Shown: positions 1 through 8,082 of the stretch, piece by piece
Layout: each line of letters starts with the position of its first letter
Numbering within the stretch: the first letter of the stretch is position 1
Made by a program: the position numbers and the translations under genes
NCBI RefSeq assembly: GCF_047730085.1
Contig: NZ_CP159830.1
Location: 1,426,001 to 1,490,000, forward strand
Direction of reading: 5' to 3'
Length of the DNA stretch: 64,000 nt
DNA from: Njordibacter sp937773555
GTDB lineage: Bacteria > Pseudomonadota > Gammaproteobacteria > Pseudomonadales > Balneatricaceae
The notes under the pieces: generated by a model
The model's input: only the letters and a program-made list of their open reading frames with translations
What the model was told of the DNA's origin: nothing
Databases searched by the model: none

Positions 1-1
1 C

Positions 2-607
2 CGACAACGATGGATGATTCGCATGATTGACCGTGAGATGCGCATGGCAGACATCGGAGCTGTTGCTAATTTAGAACGTTATGTGACCTTATTTGCGTCC
101 TCCAGCTTGCTTATTTTAGCGGGCCTTGTGACCTTAGTTGGCTACACTGATGACGTGGTTCACATTGGCCGAGGTATTCCATTCTTACCTCCTCAGTCAC
201 CTTTAGAGTGGCAATTTAAGTTATTCTTTTTGATATTGCTGTTTGTATATGCTTTTTTTAAGTTTACATGGAGCCTCAGGCAATACGGCTTTGCTACAGT
301 AATGATCTCCAGTGCGCCAGTAGCTCATGGCGACATCTCTGATAATAAAGACCTTATGGACCATGTTAATCGCTCTGCTAAAGTGCTATCCATGGCCGGT
401 AATAATTTTAACTTTGGCCTGCGAGCCTACTACTACAGCCTGGCTGTGTTGACGTGGTCAATACACCCATTAGTGTTTATGGTGACTACCTGTGTGGTGG
501 TATATATTCTCTATCACCGTGAGTTTAAGTCAAGTTCACTGGCAGAACTCCGGGGTTCTAACGACTCTAAGAATCGAAAAACATTAGTAGACTATCATCT
601 AATATAG
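2..607 (+). CDS. DUF599 family inner-membrane protein (5' partial)
   Basis: The frame is open to the left edge, and the codons before the first in-frame ATG (position 14) read R-Q-R-W. This continues into WMIRMIDREMRMAD, the basic stretch expected inside a DUF599 protein, so the gene starts upstream of the window. The visible part is about 200 residues with hydrophobic segments near residues 25-45 and 65-85 and a paired hydrophobic block near 135-170, then a hydrophilic charged tail. This matches small multi-helix inner-membrane proteins of unknown function. Assignment is by recalled pattern only. Two thioesterase genes follow 23 bp downstream on the same strand and may be cotranscribed. Confidence 0.7.
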   Translation, partial: RQRWMIRMIDREMRMADIGAVANLERYVTLFASSSLLILAGLVTLVGYTDDVVHIGRGIPFLPPQSPLEWQFKLFFLILLFVYAFFKFTWSLRQYGFATVMISSAPVAHGDISDNKDLMDHVNRSAKVLSMAGNNFNFGLRAYYYSLAVLTWSIHPLVFMVTTCVVVYILYHREFKSSSLAELRGSNDSKNRKTLVDYHLI

Positions 608-630
608 TTATCCTAAATTAGGCAAGTTTT

Positions 631-1107
631 ATGGATTCTAAAGAACTCTTGGTGCAAGGGAATAACTTTTTACAAGTGTTACCTCATTGTAAAAAGCTAG
701 GAATGAAAGTAATCACGGCTTCAAAGGGACAGGCGACAATAGAACTCCCGTATAATCCAGAAATATTGGGTATGGACTCACAAGGTTATGTGCATGGGGG
801 TATTTTGACCACCATGATGGATACTGTGTGTGGGTTTGCTGTCACTGCAGCCCTGCCTGCACAAGAGTTTTGTCCTACATTAGATCTAAGAATGGACCAC
901 ATGCGTCGAGCAAATGCAAAAGGCTCAATTTTTGCCTGGGCGCAGTGCTACAAAATTACTCGCAGTATCTGTTTTACAAGGGGTTACGCCTACCAAGATG
1001 ACCCTGATGACCCAATTGTTCATTGTGTGGCTACTTTTGTGCGCAGCGGAAAAGCTTGGGGTAAGGGCGGTTTTGTAAAGCTGGGTGCAGAGGACCTATT
1101 ACTATGA
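631..1107 (+). CDS. PaaI-type hotdog-fold thioesterase, first of a tandem pair
   Basis: A 158-residue single-domain protein with the hotdog thioesterase signature: GYVHGGILTTMMD at residues 52-64 carries the HGG loop and the downstream acidic residue (D64). The central hydrophobic helix and the strand LDLRMDHMRRA follow in family order. Such enzymes hydrolyse acyl-CoA or aryl-CoA thioesters as cytosolic dimers or tetramers; the substrate cannot be read from sequence. The stop overlaps the next gene by 4 bp (ATGA), and that gene is a second hotdog protein, so the two are probably translated together and may form a hetero-oligomer. An AGG-like ribosome site precedes the ATG. Confidence 0.85.
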   Translation: MDSKELLVQGNNFLQVLPHCKKLGMKVITASKGQATIELPYNPEILGMDSQGYVHGGILTTMMDTVCGFAVTAALPAQEFCPTLDLRMDHMRRANAKGSIFAWAQCYKITRSICFTRGYAYQDDPDDPIVHCVATFVRSGKAWGKGGFVKLGAEDLLL

Positions 1108-1544
1108 AACTTAAACAGCTCATAGAATCATCCAAACTACAGGATGATTACTCTGCCCTATTAGATTTTGTTCCTTATGCTAAATTTATCGGTGTGACTA
1201 TTACACAGGATAAAGATGGTTGGTTATTCACTCTAGCTACTGAGCCTAACAATATAGGCAACCCAATTACGCCTGCTCTGCATGGGGGTGTGATCGCTGG
1301 TTTTATGGAAGTGGCTGCGGCTCTGGGACAGATGTTAACAAGCCAACATCCAACCATCCCTAAGATTATAAATTTTTCTATTGACTACATTCGGGCTGCG
1401 GGTGTTAAACCCACTTATGCTCGATGCAGCATTGTTCGACAAGGTAAGCGAATTGCTAACATTACGGTGCTAGCTTGGCAAAAGGATGAGCTTCAACCCA
1501 TCGCTACAGCTAGAGCACACTTTTTATTAGGTGAAGAGGTATAA
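1104..1544 (+). CDS. PaaI-type hotdog-fold thioesterase, second of a tandem pair
   Basis: A 146-residue hotdog protein. The HGG motif lies at residues 60-62 (PALHGGVIAGFMEVAAAL), followed by the long hotdog helix and the strand IINFSIDYIRAAGVKP. It starts inside the stop codon region of the preceding thioesterase (4-bp overlap), which implies translational coupling. The two copies are only distantly alike outside the HGG helix, so this looks like an old duplication. Predicted role is acyl-CoA thioester hydrolysis; substrate unknown. The downstream 107 bp hold the htpG heat-shock promoter, so the operon probably ends here, although no clear terminator is seen. Confidence 0.85.
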   Translation: MKLKQLIESSKLQDDYSALLDFVPYAKFIGVTITQDKDGWLFTLATEPNNIGNPITPALHGGVIAGFMEVAAALGQMLTSQHPTIPKIINFSIDYIRAAGVKPTYARCSIVRQGKRIANITVLAWQKDELQPIATARAHFLLGEEV

Positions 1545-1558
1545 AGCAAGTGGTATAG

Positions 1559-1586
1559 CTTGAAATTACGCAAGCCACCCCCATCA
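1559..1586 (+). promoter_or_regulatory. sigma-32 (heat-shock) promoter of htpG
   Basis: CTTGAAA at 1559-1565, a 13-base spacer, then CCCCATCA at 1579-1586. The E. coli sigma-32 consensus is CTTGAAA, 13-15 bases, CCCCATNT, so only the last base differs. It lies about 65 bp before the htpG ATG, which is itself preceded by a GGAG at 1636-1639. Confidence 0.85.
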
Positions 1587-1651
1587 TTGCCCCGTAACCA
1601 CTTTACTAGCGCTAATGGCGCAGCCCATGTTTTCCGGAGAAATAACGCCCT

Positions 1652-3553
1652 ATGAGCACTGATACTCAAACTGAGACTTTAGGTTTTCAAACAGAAGTTA
1701 AACAGCTTTTACATTTAATGATTCATTCCTTATACAGCAATAAGGAGATTTTTCTTCGCGAACTAATTTCTAATGCATCTGATGCGGCAGACAAAATGCG
1801 TTTTGCTGCAGTTTCAGATGGTAGTCTTTACGGCGATGACAGTGACCTTGCTATCCGTATCAAATTTGATAAAGACGCCAATACACTAAGCATTAGTGAC
1901 AATGGCATTGGCATGGACCGCACCGATGTAATTGACCACCTAGGTACGATTGCCAAGTCGGGCACTTCTGAATTCTTACAAAACCTAACAGGTGATCAAC
2001 AAAAAGATTCACAGTTGATTGGTCAATTTGGTGTTGGTTTTTACTCATCCTTTATTGTTGCTGACGAAGTTGAAGTAATTACTCGGAAAGCCGGCTCAAA
2101 GACCTCTGAAGGCGTATTATGGCGTTCAAAAGGTGAGGGTGAATTTGATATTTCTCAAGTTGAAAAAGAAGGCCGCGGTACAGAAATTATCTTGCATCTC
2201 AAAGCAGATGAAAGTGAGTTTGCAGAAGGCTTCCGTTTACGCAGTTTAGTGCGTAAGTACTCTGACCATATTTCTATTCCTGTCATCATGATGAAAGAAC
2301 ATTATGGCGAAGATGCAGATAAGCAAGATCCAGAAGAAGAAACAGTTAACTCAGCCACAGCTCTTTGGACCAAGTCTCGCTCAGAAGTGAAGAATGAGGA
2401 ATATCACGCGTTTTATAAGCACGTATCACACGACTTTCAGGAGCCTTTGTCATGGGCCCACAATAAAGTAGAGGGGAAGCTTGAATATACTAGTTTGCTC
2501 TATATCCCAGCCAAAGCACCAATGGATATGTATCAGCGAGAAGCAACCCGTGGCTTAAAGTTATACGTTCAACGTGTCTTCATTATGGATGAAGCTGAGC
2601 AATTTTTACCCATGTACCTACGTTTCATTAAAGGGGTAGTAGACAGCAACGATTTGTCTCTTAATGTGTCTCGCGAAATTTTGCAAAAAGACCCCGTTAT
2701 TGATTCAATGCGCGCAGCACTTACCAAACGTGTGCTTGATGTGCTTGAAAAGATGTCTAAAAAGCAGCCTGAACAGTACGCTACTTTCTGGAAAGAGTTT
2801 GGCCAGGTTATGAAAGAAGGCCCTGCAGAAGACCACAATAATAAAGAGAAAATAGCTAAACTATTGCGGTTCTCTTCGAGTACTGATGACAAAACAGAGC
2901 AAGTGCATAGTTTGGCTGAGTACAAAGCCCGGATGCAAGAAGGCCAAGATAAAATTTATTATGTGGTTGCTGATAATCACAACACTGCAAAGAATAGCCC
3001 TCATCTGGAAATCTTCCGCAAGAAGGGCATTGAAGTTCTGTTATTGTCAGAGCGTGTAGACGAGTGGCTGATGTCCCATATGATGGACTTTGATGGAACC
3101 CAGTTGCAAGACGTTGCCAAAGGTACACTAGATCTTGGCGAAGTTGAAGACGAGGCAGAAAAGCAAGAACACGAAGAACAAGCCAAGCAATATGAAGGCC
3201 TAGTTGAACGGGTAAAAACCTTACTGGAAGGCCAAGTAGAGAATGTGCGGATCACCCACCGATTGACTGACTCACCGGCCTGTTTGGTGGTTGGCGAAGA
3301 TGATATGGGTATGCAGATGCGTCGTATTATGGAAGCTGCTGGCCAAGCAATGCCATCTACTAAACCCACCTTTGAGCTTAATCCTGAACACCCATTGGTT
3401 GCCAAGCTAAACGATGAAGCTGATGAAGACCGTTTTAGTGAGCTAACACGCGTACTATTTGACCAAGCCCAATTGGCTGAGGGTGGTCAGTTGGAAGACC
3501 CGGCAGCTTACGTTTCGCGACTTAATAAGTTGTTACTAGAACTCACTACTTAA
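1652..3553 (+). CDS. htpG: Molecular chaperone HtpG (Hsp90 family)
   Basis: A 633-residue bacterial Hsp90, close to the usual length of about 625-640. The N-terminal GHKL ATPase shows ELISNASDAADK (near residues 37-48), DNGIGM (83-88) and the lid motif IGQFGVGFYSSF. The middle domain (YVQRVFIMDEAEQFLPMYLRF, VDSNDLSLNVSREILQ) and the C-terminal dimerisation domain follow. It works as an ATP-driven cytosolic dimer in stress protein remodelling. A near-perfect sigma-32 promoter precedes it and a strong hairpin terminator follows, so it is a single-gene heat-shock unit. Confidence 0.98.
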   Translation: MSTDTQTETLGFQTEVKQLLHLMIHSLYSNKEIFLRELISNASDAADKMRFAAVSDGSLYGDDSDLAIRIKFDKDANTLSISDNGIGMDRTDVIDHLGTIAKSGTSEFLQNLTGDQQKDSQLIGQFGVGFYSSFIVADEVEVITRKAGSKTSEGVLWRSKGEGEFDISQVEKEGRGTEIILHLKADESEFAEGFRLRSLVRKYSDHISIPVIMMKEHYGEDADKQDPEEETVNSATALWTKSRSEVKNEEYHAFYKHVSHDFQEPLSWAHNKVEGKLEYTSLLYIPAKAPMDMYQREATRGLKLYVQRVFIMDEAEQFLPMYLRFIKGVVDSNDLSLNVSREILQKDPVIDSMRAALTKRVLDVLEKMSKKQPEQYATFWKEFGQVMKEGPAEDHNNKEKIAKLLRFSSSTDDKTEQVHSLAEYKARMQEGQDKIYYVVADNHNTAKNSPHLEIFRKKGIEVLLLSERVDEWLMSHMMDFDGTQLQDVAKGTLDLGEVEDEAEKQEHEEQAKQYEGLVERVKTLLEGQVENVRITHRLTDSPACLVVGEDDMGMQMRRIMEAAGQAMPSTKPTFELNPEHPLVAKLNDEADEDRFSELTRVLFDQAQLAEGGQLEDPAAYVSRLNKLLLELTT

Positions 3554-3570
3554 TTAACTTAAGTAACTTA

Positions 3571-3609
3571 AAGAGCCCCCGTTTAGAATGCTAGCCGGGG
3601 GCTCTTTTT
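3571..3609 (+). terminator. Rho-independent terminator of htpG
   Basis: AAGAGCCCCCG at 3571-3581 pairs perfectly with CGGGGGCTCTT at 3596-3606 around a 14-base loop, followed by T residues, 17 bp after the htpG stop. Confidence 0.92.
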
Positions 3610-3682
3610 ATGGGCTAGAGCCAATAATTAAAATTTTAACTGTTAAAAATATCCACGCTCGACATCAATTTTGCTAAGCTAA

Positions 3683-3698
3683 CAAATATTAATATTTG
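3683..3698. promoter_or_regulatory. 16-bp perfect palindrome, candidate operator
   Basis: CAAATATTAATATTTG is self-complementary over 16 bp and sits about 130 bp before the flavoprotein start at 3831, in the only non-coding gap between htpG and that gene. It may be an operator; no regulator is identified, and AT-rich palindromes arise by chance more easily than GC-rich ones. Confidence 0.35.
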
Positions 3699-3830
3699 CT
3701 ACCCTAATTGTAAATGAGATTAATTTGAGATGTGATGAATAAATTACTCCCATAGTTAGTTCGGTTATTGGCTAATAGTGGTGCTTATTATGATGATGAA
3801 AAAGCAATAAACATGGTTGGAGGCTCGTCA

Positions 3831-5213
3831 ATGAACTCAAAGCAACAAGGTCTGGCACGGTTAAAAAATGTATTTGGAGACCAATACAGTGACAATGCCA
3901 CTGCTCGTGAACAACATAGTTGTGGTGAAAGCTTTGTCAGTGAACTTTTGCCTGACGCTGTGCTGATGCTTAATTCTACTCAAGCGGTAGCTGAGGCGGT
4001 ATGCATTTGCAGTGAGCACAGCATCCCAATCATTGCGTTTGGCACAGGGACATCCTTAGAAGGGCAGTTAGTCCCTGTTAATGGTGGTGTGAGCTTTGAT
4101 TTAACGGGTATGGATAAGGTGCTTGAAATCAATGCAGAAGACTTTGATGTAAAATTGCAGGCAGGTGTTACCCGTGAAGCCTTGAACTATGCGTTAAAGA
4201 CTAGTGGTCTATTTTTCCCCTTAGATCCCGGTGCTAATGCCAGCTTAGGTGGTATGGCCTCCACAAGAGCCTCTGGAACAAATGCTGTACGTTACGGCAC
4301 TATGAAAGAGGTGGTTCTTGGGCTTACGGTGGTGACGCCTAATGGTGATGTGATACAAACTGGAGGCCGATCAAGAAAGAGCGCAGCAGGTTACGATTTA
4401 ACCCATCTTTATATTGGTGCTGAAGGCACATTAGGTATTATTACAGAATTAAGGTTACGTATTTTCCCAGTTCCAGAGCAGATTCGGGCAGCGGTCTGCA
4501 GTTTTAGTAGCGTCAATCAAGCTGCTCAATGTGTCATTGAATGTATGCAGCTGGCTGTGCCACTGGCTCGCATAGAATTACTTAACAGCTGCCAGATGGG
4601 TGCCTGTATTGAATACTCTAAGTTGCAGGGGTTTACTGCACAACCAACCTTATTTATGGAATTCCATGGCTCAAAATCCAGTGTTGATGAGCAGGTTGCT
4701 TTGGTTGAGTCCGTAGCCCAAGAATACCATGGAGATGATTTCCGTTGTGCCGAAACCTTAGAGCAGCGAAATGAATTATGGAAAGCAAGGCACCAAGCTT
4801 ATTTTGCTTGTTTAGCACTTAACCCGGGCGCTAGCGTTATTAGTACTGATGTGTGCGTGCCTATTTCTAAGCTTGCTGAATGTATTGAGTTGTCCGAAGC
4901 CAAGGCTTTAGAGTTAGGCTTTAACTGCCCATTAGTGGGTCATGTGGGTGACGGTAATTTCCACCTTATTATTCCTTTCTACCCAGACAACCAAGAACAA
5001 GTTGAGGCTGCTAATGAGTTAAGCCACTATCTTGTTCAGCAGGCATTGGCAATGCAAGGAACCTGCACAGGGGAGCACGGAATAGGTTTAAGAAAGAAGG
5101 CTTACCTGCTGGAGGAACACGGCGCCCAAGCTGTTGAAACTATGAGGTTAATCAAACAGGCTTTGGACCCCAAAAATATTATGAACCCAGGTAAAATATT
5201 TGACTTGGCTTAA
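3831..5213 (+). CDS. FAD-linked oxidoreductase, D-lactate dehydrogenase (cytochrome)-like
   Basis: I place the start at ATG 3831, because GGAGG lies at 3819-3823 and the family's N-terminal residues begin here; a longer TTG reading from 3768 has no ribosome site. The 460-residue product has a PCMH-type FAD domain (GTGTSLEGQL, DPGANASLGGMASTRASG, GGRSRKSAAGYDLTHLYIG, EGTLGIITE) and a GlcD-like C-terminal domain with GHVGDGNFH and GTCTGEHGIG. These are features of D-2-hydroxyacid dehydrogenases such as D-lactate dehydrogenase, which pass electrons to a carrier rather than NAD. No partner subunit is adjacent; D-2-hydroxyglutarate or glycolate remain possible substrates. It converges with the ArsR gene only 6 bp away. 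Confidence 0.85.
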   Translation: MNSKQQGLARLKNVFGDQYSDNATAREQHSCGESFVSELLPDAVLMLNSTQAVAEAVCICSEHSIPIIAFGTGTSLEGQLVPVNGGVSFDLTGMDKVLEINAEDFDVKLQAGVTREALNYALKTSGLFFPLDPGANASLGGMASTRASGTNAVRYGTMKEVVLGLTVVTPNGDVIQTGGRSRKSAAGYDLTHLYIGAEGTLGIITELRLRIFPVPEQIRAAVCSFSSVNQAAQCVIECMQLAVPLARIELLNSCQMGACIEYSKLQGFTAQPTLFMEFHGSKSSVDEQVALVESVAQEYHGDDFRCAETLEQRNELWKARHQAYFACLALNPGASVISTDVCVPISKLAECIELSEAKALELGFNCPLVGHVGDGNFHLIIPFYPDNQEQVEAANELSHYLVQQALAMQGTCTGEHGIGLRKKAYLLEEHGAQAVETMRLIKQALDPKNIMNPGKIFDLA

Positions 5214-5219
5214 TTTAAC

Positions 5220-5540
5220 TCAAGAACAGTATAGCTCATGTAACGTCTTTATAACTTTTGAAGCGCGCACGTCTGAAAGCGAATAATAGATGGTCTGTGA
5301 CTCTCTTCGAGTTTTTACCAAGCCATCTTTGCGCAATACGGCTAAATGCTGTGACAGGGCAGATTGACTTAAGTCTAACTGTTCATTTAGTGCTGTAACA
5401 GAAAGTTCTTTACCTTCTAGATTGCATAAAATAAGCAAACGGCTTTCATTGGCAATTGCCTTAAGCATAGTAGATGCGATTTTGGCATTGGCTTTCATCT
5501 CTGCGGCCACATCTGCGGCGTCTTGCTTAGGGTTAGGCAT
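5220..5540 (-). CDS. ArsR-family repressor of the persulfide-sensing BigR/SqrR type
   Basis: The ATG at 5540 is preferred (106 residues) over an upstream ATG at 5570 because GGCGGAG lies 11 bases before it. The winged-helix core reads SRLLILCNLEGKELSV, then LDLSQSALSQHLAVLRKDGLV and the RRESQTIYYSL wing. Two cysteines lie at residues 39 and 105, the same relative places as the pair that forms a di- or tetrasulfide in SqrR/BigR (about 41 and 107 there). I infer a thiol-based sensor of reactive sulfur or redox state rather than a metal sensor. A 20-bp palindrome lies upstream. No sulfide-oxidising gene is adjacent, so its targets other than itself are unknown. Confidence 0.85.
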   Translation of the reverse strand: MPNPKQDAADVAAEMKANAKIASTMLKAIANESRLLILCNLEGKELSVTALNEQLDLSQSALSQHLAVLRKDGLVKTRRESQTIYYSLSDVRASKVIKTLHELYCS

Positions 5541-5602
5541 GGACGATTTTTCTCCGCCTTTAAATAGCATTGTTGTGTCAACTTTATAACTGCGGTCATT
5601 GT

Positions 5603-5622
5603 ATACTAATTTTAATTAGTAT
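5603..5622. promoter_or_regulatory. 20-bp palindrome, probable ArsR autoregulatory operator
   Basis: ATACTAATT (5603-5611) and AATTAGTAT (5614-5622) form a perfect 9+2+9 inverted repeat, 63 bp before the preferred start of the minus-strand ArsR gene and beside a TATACA sequence that could be its -10. AT-rich perfect dyads of this size are typical ArsR-family operators; binding is inferred. Confidence 0.6.
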
Positions 5623-5681
5623 TAGTGTATCGTTTTACTATTATAAGTAAAAAATCAGTTTATTAAAATTCACATGACGCT

Positions 5682-6497
5682 TTACGTTAATATTAATTGC
5701 GCAAAAATTGGGCAATGATCTGATGGTTTTTCCATTCCCCGTATATGGTAATCTATTCCTGCCTTTTTACAACAATCTACCAGCCCTTGAGTTAGCAGTA
5801 TTTGGTCAATGCGAAGGCCCCGCTTAGGTTCACGTTCAAACGCTCTACTGCGATAATCAAACCAGGAATAGGCTTCTAACTTAGGGTGTAATTGACGGTA
5901 GCTGTCAGTGAGTCCACATTGACGAAGATCACTGAGCCACTGGCGTTCTTCTGGTTGAAAGCTAGCTTTGCCTGACTTAAGCCAACGCTTCCGGTTGTCT
6001 TCTCCTATACCAATATCAATGTCTTGTGCTGCCACATTAATATCTCCCATTACCACTAGATGCCCAGAGCTTTTATACTCTGTATTTAAAAGCGACGTGA
6101 GGCCCGCATAGAAATCCCGTTTAGCTGGAAACTTACTCACGTGTTCAATGTTTTCGCCTTGAGGAAAGTAACCATTAAATACTGTCATAGTGTCGCCGTT
6201 TGGTAACTGTAAAACAGCACCAACTAGCCGGCGCTGAGAGCCTTCATCATCACCTGGTAAACCTTTAATCACTTTTAATATGGGTAGGTTAGTCATTAAC
6301 GCCACACCATAATGGCCCTTTTGACCGTGAATAATTGTTTCATACCCAAGTCTCTTCGTCTCTTCAATAGGAAACTCTGAATCTTGAACCTTGGTTTCTT
6401 GTAAGCCAATAACGGCTGGCTGATATTGTGCCACAATCGCTTCCAATTGCGGAATACGGGCCCGAATGCTATTGATGTTAAAGCAAACTAAATACAT
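5682..6497 (-). CDS. xthA: Exodeoxyribonuclease III
   Basis: A 271-residue AP endonuclease/3'-5' exonuclease of base excision repair, matching E. coli ExoIII (268) nearly end to end. Catalytic features are visible: GLQETK with E34, HGQKGHYGVALMTN, MGDINVA with the active Asp and Asn, GIGEDNRKRWLKSG, SWFDYRSRAF, RIDQILLT and the terminal SDH (D260, H261). It cleaves abasic sites and removes 3' blocking groups from DNA. It stands alone, divergent from gor, and no obvious terminator follows. Oxidative damage repair next to glutathione reductase is a sensible neighbourhood but no shared operator is evident. Confidence 0.97.
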   Translation of the reverse strand: MYLVCFNINSIRARIPQLEAIVAQYQPAVIGLQETKVQDSEFPIEETKRLGYETIIHGQKGHYGVALMTNLPILKVIKGLPGDDEGSQRRLVGAVLQLPNGDTMTVFNGYFPQGENIEHVSKFPAKRDFYAGLTSLLNTEYKSSGHLVVMGDINVAAQDIDIGIGEDNRKRWLKSGKASFQPEERQWLSDLRQCGLTDSYRQLHPKLEAYSWFDYRSRAFEREPKRGLRIDQILLTQGLVDCCKKAGIDYHIRGMEKPSDHCPIFAQLILT

Positions 6498-6656
6498 ATT
6501 TTAAACTCGATTACGGTGATGTAAACCAACAAACACTTTGGAAGGCTGATAAACTTGACGCTATTGTAATGGAAATAGTGGTCGGTTAGAACGGTCCAAC
6601 TTTGGTTTATGTTGGTTTAGTTAGCGTAACTCACCTAAATTAAGAGATTTGTCCTG

Positions 6657-8006
6657 ATGGAATTTGATTTTGATGTATTTGTGATTGGTGCTGGTTCTGG
6701 TGGTGTAAGAGCTGCAAGGATGGCGGCTGGTGAAGGAGCAAAAGTGGCTATTGCTGATGACCGGGCGTTAGGGGGCACTTGTGTTAATGTCGGTTGTGTC
6801 CCGAAAAAGCTCTACACTTATGCCAGCCACTTCAGCCATGATTTCGAAAACGCCAAGGGTTTTGGTTGGAACTTAGGTGCAGCTAAATTCCACTGGCCTA
6901 CCCTGGTGGCCAATAAAAAAATAGAAATTAGTCGGCTTAATGGCATTTACGCTAAGCTTCTGGACAACTCAGGTGCACAAATTATTCGTGGGTATGCCCG
7001 CCTCAAAGACTGCAATACTGTCACAGTGGAAGGAAAAGACTACACAACGAAGCGTATTGTTATCGCAACAGGAGGTGCTCCCAATATTCCTGATGTTGAT
7101 TACGCTGACCTACTCATTAGCTCTGATGAGATATTTGATCTTGTAGAGTTTCCAAAGCGCTTGTTAGTAGTGGGTGCAGGTTACATTGCTCTTGAGTTTG
7201 CTTGTATTTTTCAGGGTTTAGGTAGCCAAGTGCACGTATCTTACCGCGGTGACCTGATCATGCGAAGCTTTGACGATGATGTACGTCAGTTTGTTGATCA
7301 AGAAATGCGCAAGCAGGGCATCGAAATATATTATCAAAGCCAGGTTAATAATGTTGTTCGTCAAGCTGATCATAGCTTATTAGTAACCTTTGCAGATGGC
7401 AGTCAGATCGAAGTTGACCAAGTGCTTATGGCTATTGGTCGCCAACCTCGGGTAGCAGGCATCGGCTTGGACTCTCTAGGAATAGAAACCACTCTAAAAG
7501 GCACTATTGCAGTCAACGACAAATTTCAGACTAATATAGATAATATCTATGCTCTAGGTGATGTCACTGGGGGTATTGAACTGACCCCTGTGGCCTTAGC
7601 TGAAGCTATGGTATTAGTGAATCATTGGTATGGTGATGGTGCCAAAAAGATGGACTATGAGCTTATTCCAACAGCTGTATTTACTCAACCAAACGTTGGC
7701 ACTATTGGCTTAACAGAGCATCAAGCGTTGGCAAAGCATAGCGAAATAGCTGTGTATCGTTCAGACTTTAAGCCGATGAAACATACCTTAAGCGGCAGTG
7801 ATGAGCGAAGTTTCATGAAACTAATAGTCGATATTTCTACAGATCGCGTTATTGGATTACACATAGTAGGAGAGGGGGCTGGTGAAATGTTGCAAGGTTT
7901 CGCTGTGGCTATGAAAGCGGGAGCAACCAAGGCCGATTTTGACGCTACTATTGGTATCCACCCCACTAGTGCTGAAGAGCTAGTCACCATGAGAACACCA
8001 AGCTAA
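6657..8006 (+). CDS. gor: Glutathione-disulfide reductase
   Basis: A 449-residue class I pyridine nucleotide-disulfide oxidoreductase. GAGSGGVRAA near residue 11 binds FAD. GGTCVNVGCVPKK gives the redox cysteines C42 and C47. VVGAGYIALEFA is the NAD(P)-binding fold, with SYRGDLIMRSFD supplying the arginine region typical of NADPH use. IYALGDVTG closes the FAD site and HPTSAEE (H435) is the catalytic base of the partner subunit. It reduces GSSG with NADPH in the cytosol. Length equals that of E. coli Gor (450). A weak terminator follows. Confidence 0.97.
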   Translation: MEFDFDVFVIGAGSGGVRAARMAAGEGAKVAIADDRALGGTCVNVGCVPKKLYTYASHFSHDFENAKGFGWNLGAAKFHWPTLVANKKIEISRLNGIYAKLLDNSGAQIIRGYARLKDCNTVTVEGKDYTTKRIVIATGGAPNIPDVDYADLLISSDEIFDLVEFPKRLLVVGAGYIALEFACIFQGLGSQVHVSYRGDLIMRSFDDDVRQFVDQEMRKQGIEIYYQSQVNNVVRQADHSLLVTFADGSQIEVDQVLMAIGRQPRVAGIGLDSLGIETTLKGTIAVNDKFQTNIDNIYALGDVTGGIELTPVALAEAMVLVNHWYGDGAKKMDYELIPTAVFTQPNVGTIGLTEHQALAKHSEIAVYRSDFKPMKHTLSGSDERSFMKLIVDISTDRVIGLHIVGEGAGEMLQGFAVAMKAGATKADFDATIGIHPTSAEELVTMRTPS

Positions 8007-8050
8007 AAGCAGGGAGTCTCAGACTAAACTATTTATACTCTCATTGATCA

Positions 8051-8082
8051 AGCTCCAATAGTTTATCTGCTGGGGCTTTTTT
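8051..8082 (+). terminator. Probable terminator of gor
   Basis: AGCTCCA (8051-8057) can pair with TGGGGCT (8071-8077), one G-T pair, followed by six T residues. It overlaps the end of the convergent antiporter gene by two bases. Confidence 0.6.

Noticed and set aside
6555..6577. TTGACG as a -35 for gor
   Set aside because: No acceptable -10 is found at 16-18 bases downstream.
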